This document shows positions 7,326-15,360 of a stretch of 64,000 bases of DNA, one piece after another. The stretch spans positions 38,285 to 102,284 of the forward strand of contig CAKZIX010000031.1 in NCBI GenBank assembly GCA_936936565.1, written 5' to 3'. Below the pieces are notes generated by a model, which saw only the letters and a program-made list of their open reading frames with translations, was not told the origin of the DNA and did not search any database. Every line of letters begins with the position of its first letter. Position 1 is the stretch's first letter. The stretch comes from an uncultured Nocardiaceae bacterium. GTDB lineage: Bacteria; Actinomycetota; Actinomycetes; Mycobacteriales; Mycobacteriaceae. Made by a program: the position numbers and the translations under genes.

Positions 7326-8320
7326 CCACACCCCGCAAGCTCACCGACGCCGACGCCCTGCTCAATCGCGCTCAGCTGGCGCAGACGATGCGGGCGGCCG
7401 GGTGCAGCTATCCGCGCATCGCCAAGCAGTTGGGTATCTCGCTGCCGCGAGTCGAAGCCCTGCTGGGGGAGGCGCAGCAGCTAAGGGCGGATGGCTACAC
7501 CTACGCCGAGGTCGGTGAACTGACCGGGGTGCCGCGCGGGTCGGTCCGGCGGTTGCTGCCCGCGCCGACTGTGCTGGCATTGACGTCACGTGACACCGAA
7601 GCCACGCACGTGGCGGTGCACCAGTACGGCATGCAGGTCGACGTGCTGGCCCGCTACCTCGGTATCGGCATGAGCCGAAGCTACGAAGTTGCGGCGCGGC
7701 TGTTTGCGGCGGGTTTGGTGTATCCGCTCGGGCAGGTGCAGGCCGAGCACGGGCGCGGGTGGGTGGTGCCGAAGCCGGCGGTCGCGTCTCGGGTGCTGGG
7801 GTGGCGGGCGCAGGACTGGACGCCGCCGCTGGGGTTGGCCGAGCACTACCGGGCGGTCGCGCTGGTGCGGCCGTTGCTGGTCGGGCGTGACCCGCATCGC
7901 TGGGTGTCCGAGCGCGTGTTGCGGCATCACGCCACCGGTGCGACCGATGCACACATTCACGACGGCCGTTTCGAACGTAACCCGAACGAGTGGTGGGCGC
8001 TGGAAGTCGAGCTGACCCCGAAAGACCCGGAACGGTTGCCGCGCGTGCTCACCGCCGCCGTGGACACCGCGATCAACGCCCGCTGCGCCGGGCTGCTGTA
8101 TCTGTGCCGCACCAGCGCGGTGTTGCGCGGTGTCGAACGCGCCGCCGCGAAGCTGCCCGACCGCCCCGGTTTTCAGCTCGAACTTGCCGACCTCGACGCC
8201 GAGTTCTTGGCGTCGCACGGCATCGACGACGCCCCGCGCGGGTTCAAACGTCCCCGCACATCGGCGCAAACAGCCAAGCAGGCCAACACCTTTCAGATGA
8301 TTTTGGGAGAGATGTCATGA
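7322..8320 (+). CDS. Replication-relaxation (Replic_Relax)-like protein
   Basis: 332-residue protein. The N-terminus (about residues 15-80) holds two helix-turn-helix-like segments (AAGCSYPRIAKQLGISLPRV; YAEVGELTGVPRGSVRRLL). Residues about 95-310 match the pattern of the Replic_Relax family: winged-helix part (LARYLGIGMSRSYEVAARLF), then HDGRF...WWALEVELTPKDPERL, a typical acidic EVELT-K strand. The family is linked to plasmid relaxation and mobilisation, probably as a DNA-nicking or relaxase-accessory protein. It sits directly before the coupling-protein-like ATPase, with ATGA overlaps on both sides, as in Streptomyces elements. Confidence 0.75.
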   Translation: MTTPRKLTDADALLNRAQLAQTMRAAGCSYPRIAKQLGISLPRVEALLGEAQQLRADGYTYAEVGELTGVPRGSVRRLLPAPTVLALTSRDTEATHVAVHQYGMQVDVLARYLGIGMSRSYEVAARLFAAGLVYPLGQVQAEHGRGWVVPKPAVASRVLGWRAQDWTPPLGLAEHYRAVALVRPLLVGRDPHRWVSERVLRHHATGATDAHIHDGRFERNPNEWWALEVELTPKDPERLPRVLTAAVDTAINARCAGLLYLCRTSAVLRGVERAAAKLPDRPGFQLELADLDAEFLASHGIDDAPRGFKRPRTSAQTAKQANTFQMILGEMS

Positions 8321-10362
8321 CCCCGACACCGGCCCCGGCCCCGCGGCCGTCGTTCACGCCGCCGGTCGGGTGCAGCCCGATCGACCCGCGCCCGGACTGC
8401 CACCCACCGGCCCCCGCGCTGCCGGCGCCGCCGGCGCCGGCCACGACAGCGGGGCCGCCACCGTCGGACCGCTTTCACATCGAGACCCCACCGTTGAATC
8501 CGCTGGATGACACCCACCAGCAGGGTGGTTTCGATCTGGGCTGGCTCGACCTCACGGCGTGGTTGGCGTGGGTGGCGCCGGTCGCGACGACCGCCGCCGC
8601 GGTCGCGGTCCTCGCGCTCGGGATGGTGGGGTCCGCGGCGACGTGGTGGACCACCGACGGGCGCACGCTGCGCAACTACACGGTCGGGTCCCTGCTGCTG
8701 CCGGCGGTGTCGATGCTCGCGTCGTGGTCGCCGGTCGCGCCGCTGGAGTGGTGTGCGGCCGGTGCGCACGCCGTCGCGGGTGGGGACTGGTCCGGAGTGC
8801 GGTTGATGCTGGCCGCCGTCGTACCGGCCGCGTTCACGGTCTCGACGCTGGTGTGGGCGCATCACGAACTGAAGGTCGCCACGGTCGGGTTGAAGTCGCT
8901 TGCTGCGAACGAGCGTGCGCGGCACCGGATGACGGTGCGCCGCAACGCGGCTGCTGCACGCGCAGCACGCTTCGGTGCGCCCATGTCCGCAGGGGACGGG
9001 GTGGTCCTGGGGGTGCATGCCGAGCAGACCAGCCAACGCCCGCGCGGGCTCTGGTCGGAGCTGACCGCGCGGCATCAGTCGTGGATCGTGGTGCCGCACA
9101 AGGCCAGCCGCCGCCACGTGTGCGTGGTCGGCACCACCGGTATGGGTAAGACCACGCTGCTGCTGCGGCTGGCGCTGGCCATGTTCTCCAGCGAGTGGCG
9201 CGCCTGGTGGCGGTGGCGGCTGGTGCCCGGCGCCCGCAACTCCTGCAAGCGCCCGCTGTTGATCGTCCTGTCGTGCAAGGGCGGCCAGTCCGACATCGAG
9301 TTCGGCACCGACCTCCGTCAGGCGATGATCGCCGCCGGCATCGACCGCGACCGCACCGCCTCCGTCCCCGCCGATGACCGCCTCGACATGTTCTCCATGG
9401 GTGCGCGTGACATGCGCGCCGTCGTCGCCGCCCTGATGGGTGTCGGCGAATCCAGCGCCACCAGCGAGGGCCAGCACTTCGAAGAACTCCGCAAACGCGT
9501 CACGTCGCTCGTTGTCGACGCCCCGGCCGGGCCGCCGCGCTCGACCGCGGAACTGCTGGACCGGCTGCACCCCGACCGGCTGCTGGCCGCATGGGGTGGT
9601 GACCCGCAGATCAAGCGGCAGATCGACGCCCTGCAAGAGGAAAAGGTGCCCCAGCTCGACGAAGCGCTGATCAAGTTCTCCAACCTGTTCGACACGTTGA
9701 AGGACACCCAGGGCCGCGGGCTGTTCGAGGGCGGGGTGTCGCTGGCCGATCTGGACATGCTCTACGTGACCGTGCCCGGCACGGTCGACCCCGACTCAGC
9801 CCGCGCGCAGGTCGCCGCCGTCATCGCGATGGTCATGCAGTACGCATCCGGCACACACGGACGCTCCATCACCCTGATCGTCGACGAAGCCTCCGCCGTG
9901 GCCACCCGCGCCGGTGGCATCGATCTCATCGGTGTGGCCGAACGCGGCCGCTCGCAAGGGGTGTCGGTCATCTTCTCCGCGCAGTCGGTCGAAGGTCTGG
10001 GACCCGACGAACAATCCCAACGGCGCCTGATCAAATCCTCGGCCGGCGGCAGCCTGCTCGGCTACACCGAAGACCCCGACTTCATGTGCAAGGTCTACGG
10101 CCCCATCCGGTCGGTCTCCTCGACCCGGCACCTGATCAAAGGTCAGCGACACGGCGACGAAGGCCAATCCCAGGTCGAAGAGAAGTGGCTGGTCGACCCC
10201 AACCGCATCCGCGCCATGGACACCGGCGACATCTGCTACGTGCGCGGCGGACGCGCCGTCTGGGGCCGCGTCGTACCCGTCACCCCCTCCACCATCACCC
10301 GCCTACCCGGCACCCGCACCGACACCAGCGCAGCGCCGCAGGCCAGCACCGTCACCGCATAA
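8317..10362 (+). CDS. Membrane-anchored T4CP/FtsK-HerA-type DNA-transfer ATPase
   Basis: 681-residue ATPase. A proline-rich N-terminal tail (1-60) is followed by about three membrane segments (80-105, 122-140, 162-180), then the motor. Walker A is GTTGMGKTT (272-280). Walker B is ITLIVDEAS (Asp-Glu 523-524), followed by FSAQS, which resembles the sensor region of TraG/VirD4 coupling proteins. Between them lies a helical insert (about 370-460). Such proteins pump DNA to the membrane during conjugation. A GGGAGA ribosome-binding site precedes the ATG, which overlaps the Replic_Relax-like gene. A TraB/FtsK-type translocase is the alternative reading. Confidence 0.85.
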   Translation: MTPTPAPAPRPSFTPPVGCSPIDPRPDCHPPAPALPAPPAPATTAGPPPSDRFHIETPPLNPLDDTHQQGGFDLGWLDLTAWLAWVAPVATTAAAVAVLALGMVGSAATWWTTDGRTLRNYTVGSLLLPAVSMLASWSPVAPLEWCAAGAHAVAGGDWSGVRLMLAAVVPAAFTVSTLVWAHHELKVATVGLKSLAANERARHRMTVRRNAAAARAARFGAPMSAGDGVVLGVHAEQTSQRPRGLWSELTARHQSWIVVPHKASRRHVCVVGTTGMGKTTLLLRLALAMFSSEWRAWWRWRLVPGARNSCKRPLLIVLSCKGGQSDIEFGTDLRQAMIAAGIDRDRTASVPADDRLDMFSMGARDMRAVVAALMGVGESSATSEGQHFEELRKRVTSLVVDAPAGPPRSTAELLDRLHPDRLLAAWGGDPQIKRQIDALQEEKVPQLDEALIKFSNLFDTLKDTQGRGLFEGGVSLADLDMLYVTVPGTVDPDSARAQVAAVIAMVMQYASGTHGRSITLIVDEASAVATRAGGIDLIGVAERGRSQGVSVIFSAQSVEGLGPDEQSQRRLIKSSAGGSLLGYTEDPDFMCKVYGPIRSVSSTRHLIKGQRHGDEGQSQVEEKWLVDPNRIRAMDTGDICYVRGGRAVWGRVVPVTPSTITRLPGTRTDTSAAPQASTVTA

Positions 10363-10386
10363 CCATCACAACCGAAGGGAATCGGA

Positions 10387-10788
10387 ATGTCCGACAACGA
10401 AATTCGAGAAACCACGACTCGGCCTGTTGAAGCGGATCTGTTCCGCGACGTGTGCGAGTTGGTCGACAGGGTCGAGCAGGTCAAGGCGGCGGCTGCGGTG
10501 TTGCAGGCGCGCTACCGACAGCTCGGCACTTCGCTGGAGTCGCTGTCTGTCTACGGACCCGGCGCCGCCGACACCAGCGTTGAGGCGACCATGGCCGAAC
10601 TTCGGCGCAGCCTCGGCACCGCCGAACAGGCACTCCACAACGCTGACCGCTCTCTCGTGCACACGGCGAGCATGGCGGCGCGGTTCTACCCGCCGCGGCT
10701 GCGCCGGTCGCAGACCACGACCGAGAACACGCCCGCGCAGCGCGAAAAGACGGCTGACTCGCGCCGCCGCTCCGGTCGTACCCACTGA
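10387..10788 (+). CDS. Coiled-coil hypothetical protein
   Basis: 133 residues; heptad-like stretches (CELVDRVEQVKAAAAVLQAR; MAELRRSLGTAEQALHNADR) suggest a coiled coil, followed by a basic disordered tail. An AAGGGAATCGGA leader precedes the ATG, and the first 17 bases of the gene recur at 12241. It begins 24 bp after the ATPase gene. No family recognised; probably an accessory protein of the transfer operon. Confidence 0.65.
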   Translation: MSDNEIRETTTRPVEADLFRDVCELVDRVEQVKAAAAVLQARYRQLGTSLESLSVYGPGAADTSVEATMAELRRSLGTAEQALHNADRSLVHTASMAARFYPPRLRRSQTTTENTPAQREKTADSRRRSGRTH

Positions 10789-10804
10789 AAGGAACTGAAC
10801 AGCA

Positions 10805-11548
10805 ATGAAATTCGGACGCTACAACACCACCCCGAACCCCGACGACGACGACCGCGACGACACGGCACCCGACGCTGCTGCACCCGGCAACGCGGGCGGT
10901 GGGGGTGCCGGTGGACCCGACGACGGCGCCGGCGCCGGTGTCGACCGTCAGTTGTGGACCGATGCCGACGACGACGCGATCACCGCGCTGCTGACAGCCG
11001 CCGCCACCCACCGCACCCCGAAACCGGCCACCGGGCACCGCCCGACACCACAACCGCAACCGCAGCCGCAGCCGCAGCCGCAACCGCAGTCGCGTCCGGC
11101 GGCACCAGCGAAACCGGTTCTGCGGCTGGTGAAAAACGACGACGAACCCGCCACCGCAGCCGAGAGTCTGCCCGGCGAGTTGGAGCGTGCGCCGATCGGC
11201 AAGACCAAGCCGGTGCCGGCGATGTGGCGCACCGCGGTGCCGGCCACGGCCGTCATCGCCGCGGTCGGGGTGGTGGCGGCGTGGGGTGCGCCGTGGGCGG
11301 TCGCCGTGCCGATCCTCGCCTACGCGGGCGCGTTCGCGGGGTTCGTGTGGTGGCACGTCAACGCCCGCCCACCGCTGCTGCAAGTCGCGGTCACCGTGTG
11401 GACGGCCGTGACACGCGGCGCGGCCACCGTTCTCGGTGCGATCGTGCTCGGGGTCCGGGTGCTGGTGTCGGTGCCGGCGCGCCGGCGCGCCCGCTTCGAA
11501 CGCACCCGCACCACCGCCCCGGCGGCGGCCGAGCCGGGTCGGGGGTGA
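10805..11548 (+). CDS. Membrane protein with Pro-Gln repeat linker
   Basis: 247 residues. The N-terminal half is acidic, Gly/Asp/Pro-rich and disordered, with a run of PQ dipeptides (about residues 82-95). The C-terminal half has two or three hydrophobic segments (AVIAAVGVVAAWGAPWAVAV; LAYAGAFAGFVWW) and ends in a basic tail. It is likely anchored in the cytoplasmic membrane with the disordered part in the cytoplasm. AAAGGAAC precedes the ATG. Its stop overlaps the next GTG (GTGA). Possibly part of a transfer complex with the ATPase; function not established. Confidence 0.65.
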   Translation: MKFGRYNTTPNPDDDDRDDTAPDAAAPGNAGGGGAGGPDDGAGAGVDRQLWTDADDDAITALLTAAATHRTPKPATGHRPTPQPQPQPQPQPQPQSRPAAPAKPVLRLVKNDDEPATAAESLPGELERAPIGKTKPVPAMWRTAVPATAVIAAVGVVAAWGAPWAVAVPILAYAGAFAGFVWWHVNARPPLLQVAVTVWTAVTRGAATVLGAIVLGVRVLVSVPARRRARFERTRTTAPAAAEPGRG

Positions 11549-11943
11549 GCGCGGTGGCGACCACGTCGAGCGAGCTGGCCGCGGTGTTCGCGCTGCCGGT
11601 GCCGTTGATGCGTAAACGGTTGCACGGCATGGGAATCGGTGGCAGCGACGCTGCCGGGTTCGTCGACCCGTACATGCTCGAGCTGCGCAAGACCGTGATC
11701 GGGCTGGCGATCGACGCACCCGCGGGGCCGCCGACCAGTTGGGCGGAATTCCTGTTGCGCCTCAACTACCCGCGGCTGCGGCAGTTGTGGGTCGAGCGCC
11801 CCAACGCCGCACCACTGCTGGACGCGATTACCCACGGCCACCCCGTCGCGGCCGTGCTCGCCGTGTGCGCCGAGTTCTCCAACCTGCACACCGCCTGGAT
11901 GGAAACCGACCCTGCCGACCACCACGCACTCGTCACCCGATAA
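11545..11943 (+). CDS. Stand-alone paralogue of the ATPase's helical insert domain
   Basis: 132-residue soluble protein without Walker motifs. Residues 27-117 align with residues 372-460 of the coupling-protein-like ATPase at 8317. Shared runs include LRK-V, then L-DAPAGPP-S-AE-L-RL, a downstream RL...W...P, and FSNL followed by T. In the ATPase this segment lies between Walker A and Walker B, where coupling proteins carry their all-alpha, substrate-contacting domain. A free copy could compete for, or bridge to, the DNA-processing partner. The GTG start overlaps the preceding stop. Homology is visible in sequence; the role is inference. Confidence 0.7.
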   Translation: MSAVATTSSELAAVFALPVPLMRKRLHGMGIGGSDAAGFVDPYMLELRKTVIGLAIDAPAGPPTSWAEFLLRLNYPRLRQLWVERPNAAPLLDAITHGHPVAAVLAVCAEFSNLHTAWMETDPADHHALVTR

Positions 11944-11971
11944 CCCGCCCACCACAGGAGAGGAAAGACCG

Positions 11972-12220
11972 TTGTCCGACAACCACACCCGGCTGTTGAC
12001 CGCGGGACTGGCCGCGATCCTCGCAGCCACCGACGAAGGAATCTGGAGCCTGCCCGCCGACACGCGCGCCAGCCTGCTCATCGCACCCGACCACGCCGTT
12101 CCCGCAACCGGTTTCGCCGCCGACGCCGATCGCCCGGTCCCGTACCGGCTGACCGCGACCGGTTTGGCCGCGGTCTCCAACCACCCCGCCGGGCGGGCCG
12201 CCGCCGGCAGCCACCGATAG
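11972..12220 (+). CDS. Small hypothetical protein with MSDN start
   Basis: 82 residues, TTG start at 11972 supported by the strong upstream AGGAGAGGAAAG. It begins MSDNHTRLL, echoing the MSDNE starts at 10387 and 12241. Composition is Ala-rich with a segment YRLTATGLAAV; no domain recognised. Part of the rightward operon. Confidence 0.55.
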   Translation: MSDNHTRLLTAGLAAILAATDEGIWSLPADTRASLLIAPDHAVPATGFAADADRPVPYRLTATGLAAVSNHPAGRAAAGSHR

Positions 12221-12240
12221 AGAAAGGGAATCGAATCATC

Positions 12241-13740
12241 ATGTCCGACAACGAAATGGACGAAATCAGCCGCGAGTTCGGGCAAGCCGCCCGCAAGGCG
12301 ATGAACATCGTCGGGCCGATCGTGGCCGCGAACCTGGCCCGCAACGGCGGCAAGAAACTGTCGTGGTGGCAGCGCCGCCAGCAGCGCCGCCAGCTGGAAA
12401 CCCAACTGGCCCAACAGTTCCAGGGTGAGGAGCTGTCGAAACTGTGGTACCGCAAGCGGCTGGCCGACTACCTCGACGCCGCCCGCTGGGTGCAGGCCAA
12501 ACAGCAGATGGGCGAACTCACCGACGACCAACACATCGAGCACATGACGCGGCTGTCGGCGATCCGTGACCACATTGCCGGCACCGCGCGCACGACACCT
12601 TTGAGCATGGTGCAGCAGGGCCAGCTCGTCGAGGCGCTGCACGCGATCGACCGCGACCCGGCCGCCGCGCGGGAATGGCTCACCCGTGACGGGGTGTTCG
12701 TGCCCGTCACCGACCCCGCCCGCGAGCGTCACCTCACCGGTGTGGCGGTCGCGAACGCCGAGCGGTTCGCCGACCGCGACACCCGCCGCGATCAGGACTT
12801 CGCCCGCCACGTCGAGCATCGCCGCGCCCACGACGCCGACCTGAGCGAACTTGTCGCCGAAAACCGGCGCCTGCGCGACGCTCTCGCCAAACACGCACCC
12901 GCTCACACCGATTCGGCCACCCGGCAGCCCGACCGTGACCGCGACCAGGCCGCCCGCACTACCGCCGAGCCGCCGGCACGCGAGCCCGCCGGCACACCGG
13001 CCCCGGCCGTGCCCGCGGCGGGGCATGCGGAGTCCCCGGAGGAGATGGAAGCGCTGTGGGAAGGCGTCGCCGCCGATTTCGAGGACGTGCAGCGCTACCA
13101 GGCCAACGGCGGCCGCGGCGCCACCAAGGGCGCCAGCCAGGCCGAACAACGCGCCCGCATCGACGCCAACCTTGCCCGCGGGTTCGGCCACCCAACTGCC
13201 GCCGGCGCGAACCCGTCGCCGCAACCGCAGCGGCCCGACGCCGCGGACGCAGTGCCGGGGAACACGGCCGAGACGTTGCGTGAGCAGCACGAACACATCG
13301 AGGCATTGGCGGCCCGCGTCGATGCGCTGGCCGGGCAGTTGTCGACGCTGACCGCCGAGCGCGACCGGGAGAAGGCGCGCGCCGACCAGCTCGCCAATGG
13401 GTTCGAGGCCGTCAAGGCCGACCGCGCCGAGCTGCGCAAGGAACTCGACGAGGTCAAAGGCACGGCGGACGGGTTGAAGAACCGCAACCTGCGCCTGGCC
13501 GCGGAAATCCGGGAACTGCGCGAGCAGCCCAGCGGGCTGTCCGAGCAGCTCGCCGCGGTTACCGCCGAACGCGACGCCGCCCGCGCCCAAGCCGACGACT
13601 ACCGCATCGAACGCGACCAAGCGGTGCACAAGCTCCACGAACTCACCCCACCCGAACAGCGCCTGGGCAGCCCCGAACGACAGGCCGCCGACCTGCGTGA
13701 ACAAGCCCAGCGCCGCAGCGGCATCGAACGCAGCCGCTGA
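12241..13740 (+). CDS. Large coiled-coil protein ending in GIERSR
   Basis: 499 residues. The N-terminal third is basic and helical (WWQRRQQRRQLETQLAQQFQ). The middle is a Pro/Ala/Glu-rich linker (about 230-330). Residues about 345-490 form a long coiled coil (EHIEALAARVDALAGQLSTL; KADRAELRKELDEVKGTADG). It ends in SGIERSR. It starts with MSDNEMDE after an AAAGGGAATCG leader like that of 10387. A perfect 17-bp hairpin follows the stop. No family is recognised; a scaffolding role in transfer or partition is possible. Confidence 0.72.
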   Translation: MSDNEMDEISREFGQAARKAMNIVGPIVAANLARNGGKKLSWWQRRQQRRQLETQLAQQFQGEELSKLWYRKRLADYLDAARWVQAKQQMGELTDDQHIEHMTRLSAIRDHIAGTARTTPLSMVQQGQLVEALHAIDRDPAAAREWLTRDGVFVPVTDPARERHLTGVAVANAERFADRDTRRDQDFARHVEHRRAHDADLSELVAENRRLRDALAKHAPAHTDSATRQPDRDRDQAARTTAEPPAREPAGTPAPAVPAAGHAESPEEMEALWEGVAADFEDVQRYQANGGRGATKGASQAEQRARIDANLARGFGHPTAAGANPSPQPQRPDAADAVPGNTAETLREQHEHIEALAARVDALAGQLSTLTAERDREKARADQLANGFEAVKADRAELRKELDEVKGTADGLKNRNLRLAAEIRELREQPSGLSEQLAAVTAERDAARAQADDYRIERDQAVHKLHELTPPEQRLGSPERQAADLREQAQRRSGIERSR

Positions 13741-13744
13741 CCCC

Positions 13745-13782
13745 GCTTCCCCGGCAGCCGCCGCCGCGGCTGCCGGGGAAGC
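13745..13782 (+). terminator. 17-bp perfect hairpin after the coiled-coil gene
   Basis: Arms 13745-13761 and 13766-13782 pair perfectly over 17 bp with a 4-nt loop. It begins 5 bp after the stop at 13740. There is no U-tract, as is common for actinobacterial terminators. It probably ends or attenuates the upstream transcript before the gene at 13836. Confidence 0.75.
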
Positions 13783-13835
13783 CGAAACCCGCTCTACGCC
13801 AACAACTCTCCCCGACATCGGAAGGACCGATAACC

Positions 13836-14108
13836 ATGATCGACACCACCACCCATACCGCTGTCTCGCTGGGTGCCGCCGCGTTCGAGTGGCTGACCGC
13901 GCGCCGCGACCACGCCGCCACCCGCCGCGATGTGGCCTCCACGCTGCGCCTGGACGACGTGCTCGAAGAACTGGGCATGCATGCCGACGACCGGCGTACC
14001 TGCTGGCGCTGCCAGTCGTGGGCCGACCACGCCCACGACCAGCTCACCGGCGCCCGCATCACCGCCCAGCCGGCGGCGCGGGCCTCCGTGGCCGGGGATG
14101 CGTCGTGA
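13836..14108 (+). CDS. Small protein with CWRC motif
   Basis: 90 residues. A GGAAGGACC ribosome-binding site precedes the ATG. A CWRC motif near residue 55 could bind a metal but only two cysteines are present. The N-terminus is helical and Ala-rich. The stop overlaps the GTG of the next gene (GTGA). Function unknown. Confidence 0.6.
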   Translation: MIDTTTHTAVSLGAAAFEWLTARRDHAATRRDVASTLRLDDVLEELGMHADDRRTCWRCQSWADHAHDQLTGARITAQPAARASVAGDAS

Positions 14109-14539
14109 CCGGCCCCGACAACGACGCGGGCATCGATGTCGAGGACGCGGTCTACGAGCTGCGCACCGAGATCTCCCGCGCGACCGGGAAGCTGGCCGAC
14201 CGGATCCTCGGCTACCAGCCGGGGTGGCTGCTCGACCCGGACGGCGCGGACCGGGCCACGAAAATCCGGGACTGGCACCTGACCCGCGCACAGCTGAGTG
14301 CGCGGGCCGGGCTCGACGTGACCGGCGAAGTCATCAACGCCCGCGTCCACGGCGCCACCTGGGCGCAGATCGGCCAATCCTGCGGGCTCAGCGGCGAAGA
14401 CGCCGCCGTGCGCTGGCACACCCTCACCGACCGATTCGCCGACCGCTACCCGCACCTGGTCCCGGCCACCTACCGCGCACACACCCACCGCAGCGAGAAC
14501 ACCACCCCCGCGCGGGGCGGTATCACACGCACCCGATAA
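14105..14539 (+). CDS. HTH-containing hypothetical protein
   Basis: 144 residues. The region ARVHGATWAQIGQSCGLSGE near residues 79-98 reads as a sigma-region-4-like helix-turn-helix of the ATWAQIG type, often seen in small actinobacterial DNA-binding proteins. The N-terminal part is acidic and helical. The GTG start at 14105 overlaps the preceding stop. Probably a DNA-binding accessory protein of the element; target unknown. Confidence 0.6.
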   Translation: MTGPDNDAGIDVEDAVYELRTEISRATGKLADRILGYQPGWLLDPDGADRATKIRDWHLTRAQLSARAGLDVTGEVINARVHGATWAQIGQSCGLSGEDAAVRWHTLTDRFADRYPHLVPATYRAHTHRSENTTPARGGITRTR

Positions 14540-14574
14540 CCCCGCCCCAACACCGTGGAAGGAACCGAAACCTT

Positions 14575-15276
14575 ATGAACCACAACAACACCCACCACGA
14601 CGGCAGCGAGCGGGTGGACGCAACCGAGCTGGCCACCGAACTGGCCGAGTTCAACGAACTAGCCCGCGAATACCACCAACGCGCCACCGAGCTGACCGCC
14701 CGCTACACCACCCTGGCCACCCAGCTACGCACCCCGCCCGCCTCGTCGCTGCGGTTGCCCAACGACGGCGTGGACCACCTGCTGGCCGGATCGGTCGCCC
14801 GCGACATCCGCACGGCCGTCGACTTCGGACAACCCGTCCCCGACAACACCCTGGACACCGCCACCCACCTGGCCATCGCGCAGCGCACCCACCAGCAGGC
14901 CGGATTCGCCGCCGAACACGAAGAAGCGATGCGCCGCGACTTCGACACCGTCGCCGACCTGCAAATCCAGCACAGCGCCACCAGCGACCCACACGAGCGT
15001 GACCGCATCCAGCAGGAGGGCATGCGGATCACCAACCAATGGACCACCGGGCCGCACGCCCAGCACTGGAACACCCTCGCCGCCACCGTCGAGGCCGCCA
15101 TCAACCACCCCGACGAGATGCACGCACTACTGGCCGCCTACCAGCAGCACCCCGCATCCATCGAACCCGAGTTCACCCCGCTCGAACACCGCGACAACCA
15201 CCACGCCGCCGCCATCGCGCAGCGCCTCACCACCGCCCACCCGCGCACCCAACCCGCCCGCGAACGCACCCGCTGA
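14575..15276 (+). CDS. Helical hypothetical protein
   Basis: 233 residues, His/Thr/Ala-rich. A helical N-terminus (ELATELAEFNELAREYHQRA) suggests a short coiled coil. GTGGAAGGAACC lies just upstream as ribosome-binding site. No domain is recognised. A perfect 13-bp hairpin 20 bp past the stop separates it from the methyltransferase gene. Confidence 0.6.
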   Translation: MNHNNTHHDGSERVDATELATELAEFNELAREYHQRATELTARYTTLATQLRTPPASSLRLPNDGVDHLLAGSVARDIRTAVDFGQPVPDNTLDTATHLAIAQRTHQQAGFAAEHEEAMRRDFDTVADLQIQHSATSDPHERDRIQQEGMRITNQWTTGPHAQHWNTLAATVEAAINHPDEMHALLAAYQQHPASIEPEFTPLEHRDNHHAAAIAQRLTTAHPRTQPARERTR

Positions 15277-15295
15277 CACCGACCAGCCCCCTTGT

Positions 15296-15326
15296 GGCGG
15301 TGCACCGCACCCCGCGGTGCACCGCC
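15296..15326 (+). terminator. 13-bp perfect hairpin upstream of the methyltransferase
   Basis: Arms GGCGGTGCACCGC (15296-15308) and its exact complement (15314-15326), 5-nt loop. It lies 20 bp after one stop and 35 bp before the methyltransferase ATG, so it may end the upstream transcript or limit read-through into the methyltransferase. Confidence 0.65.
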
Positions 15327-15360
15327 CCTCAACCACCGAATCGTGAAGGGACACAATGCG

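Noticed and set aside
11320..13818. 832-codon minus-strand open frame in the mobile element
   Set aside because: Antisense to several coupled genes with ribosome-binding sites; composition is that of a shadow frame.
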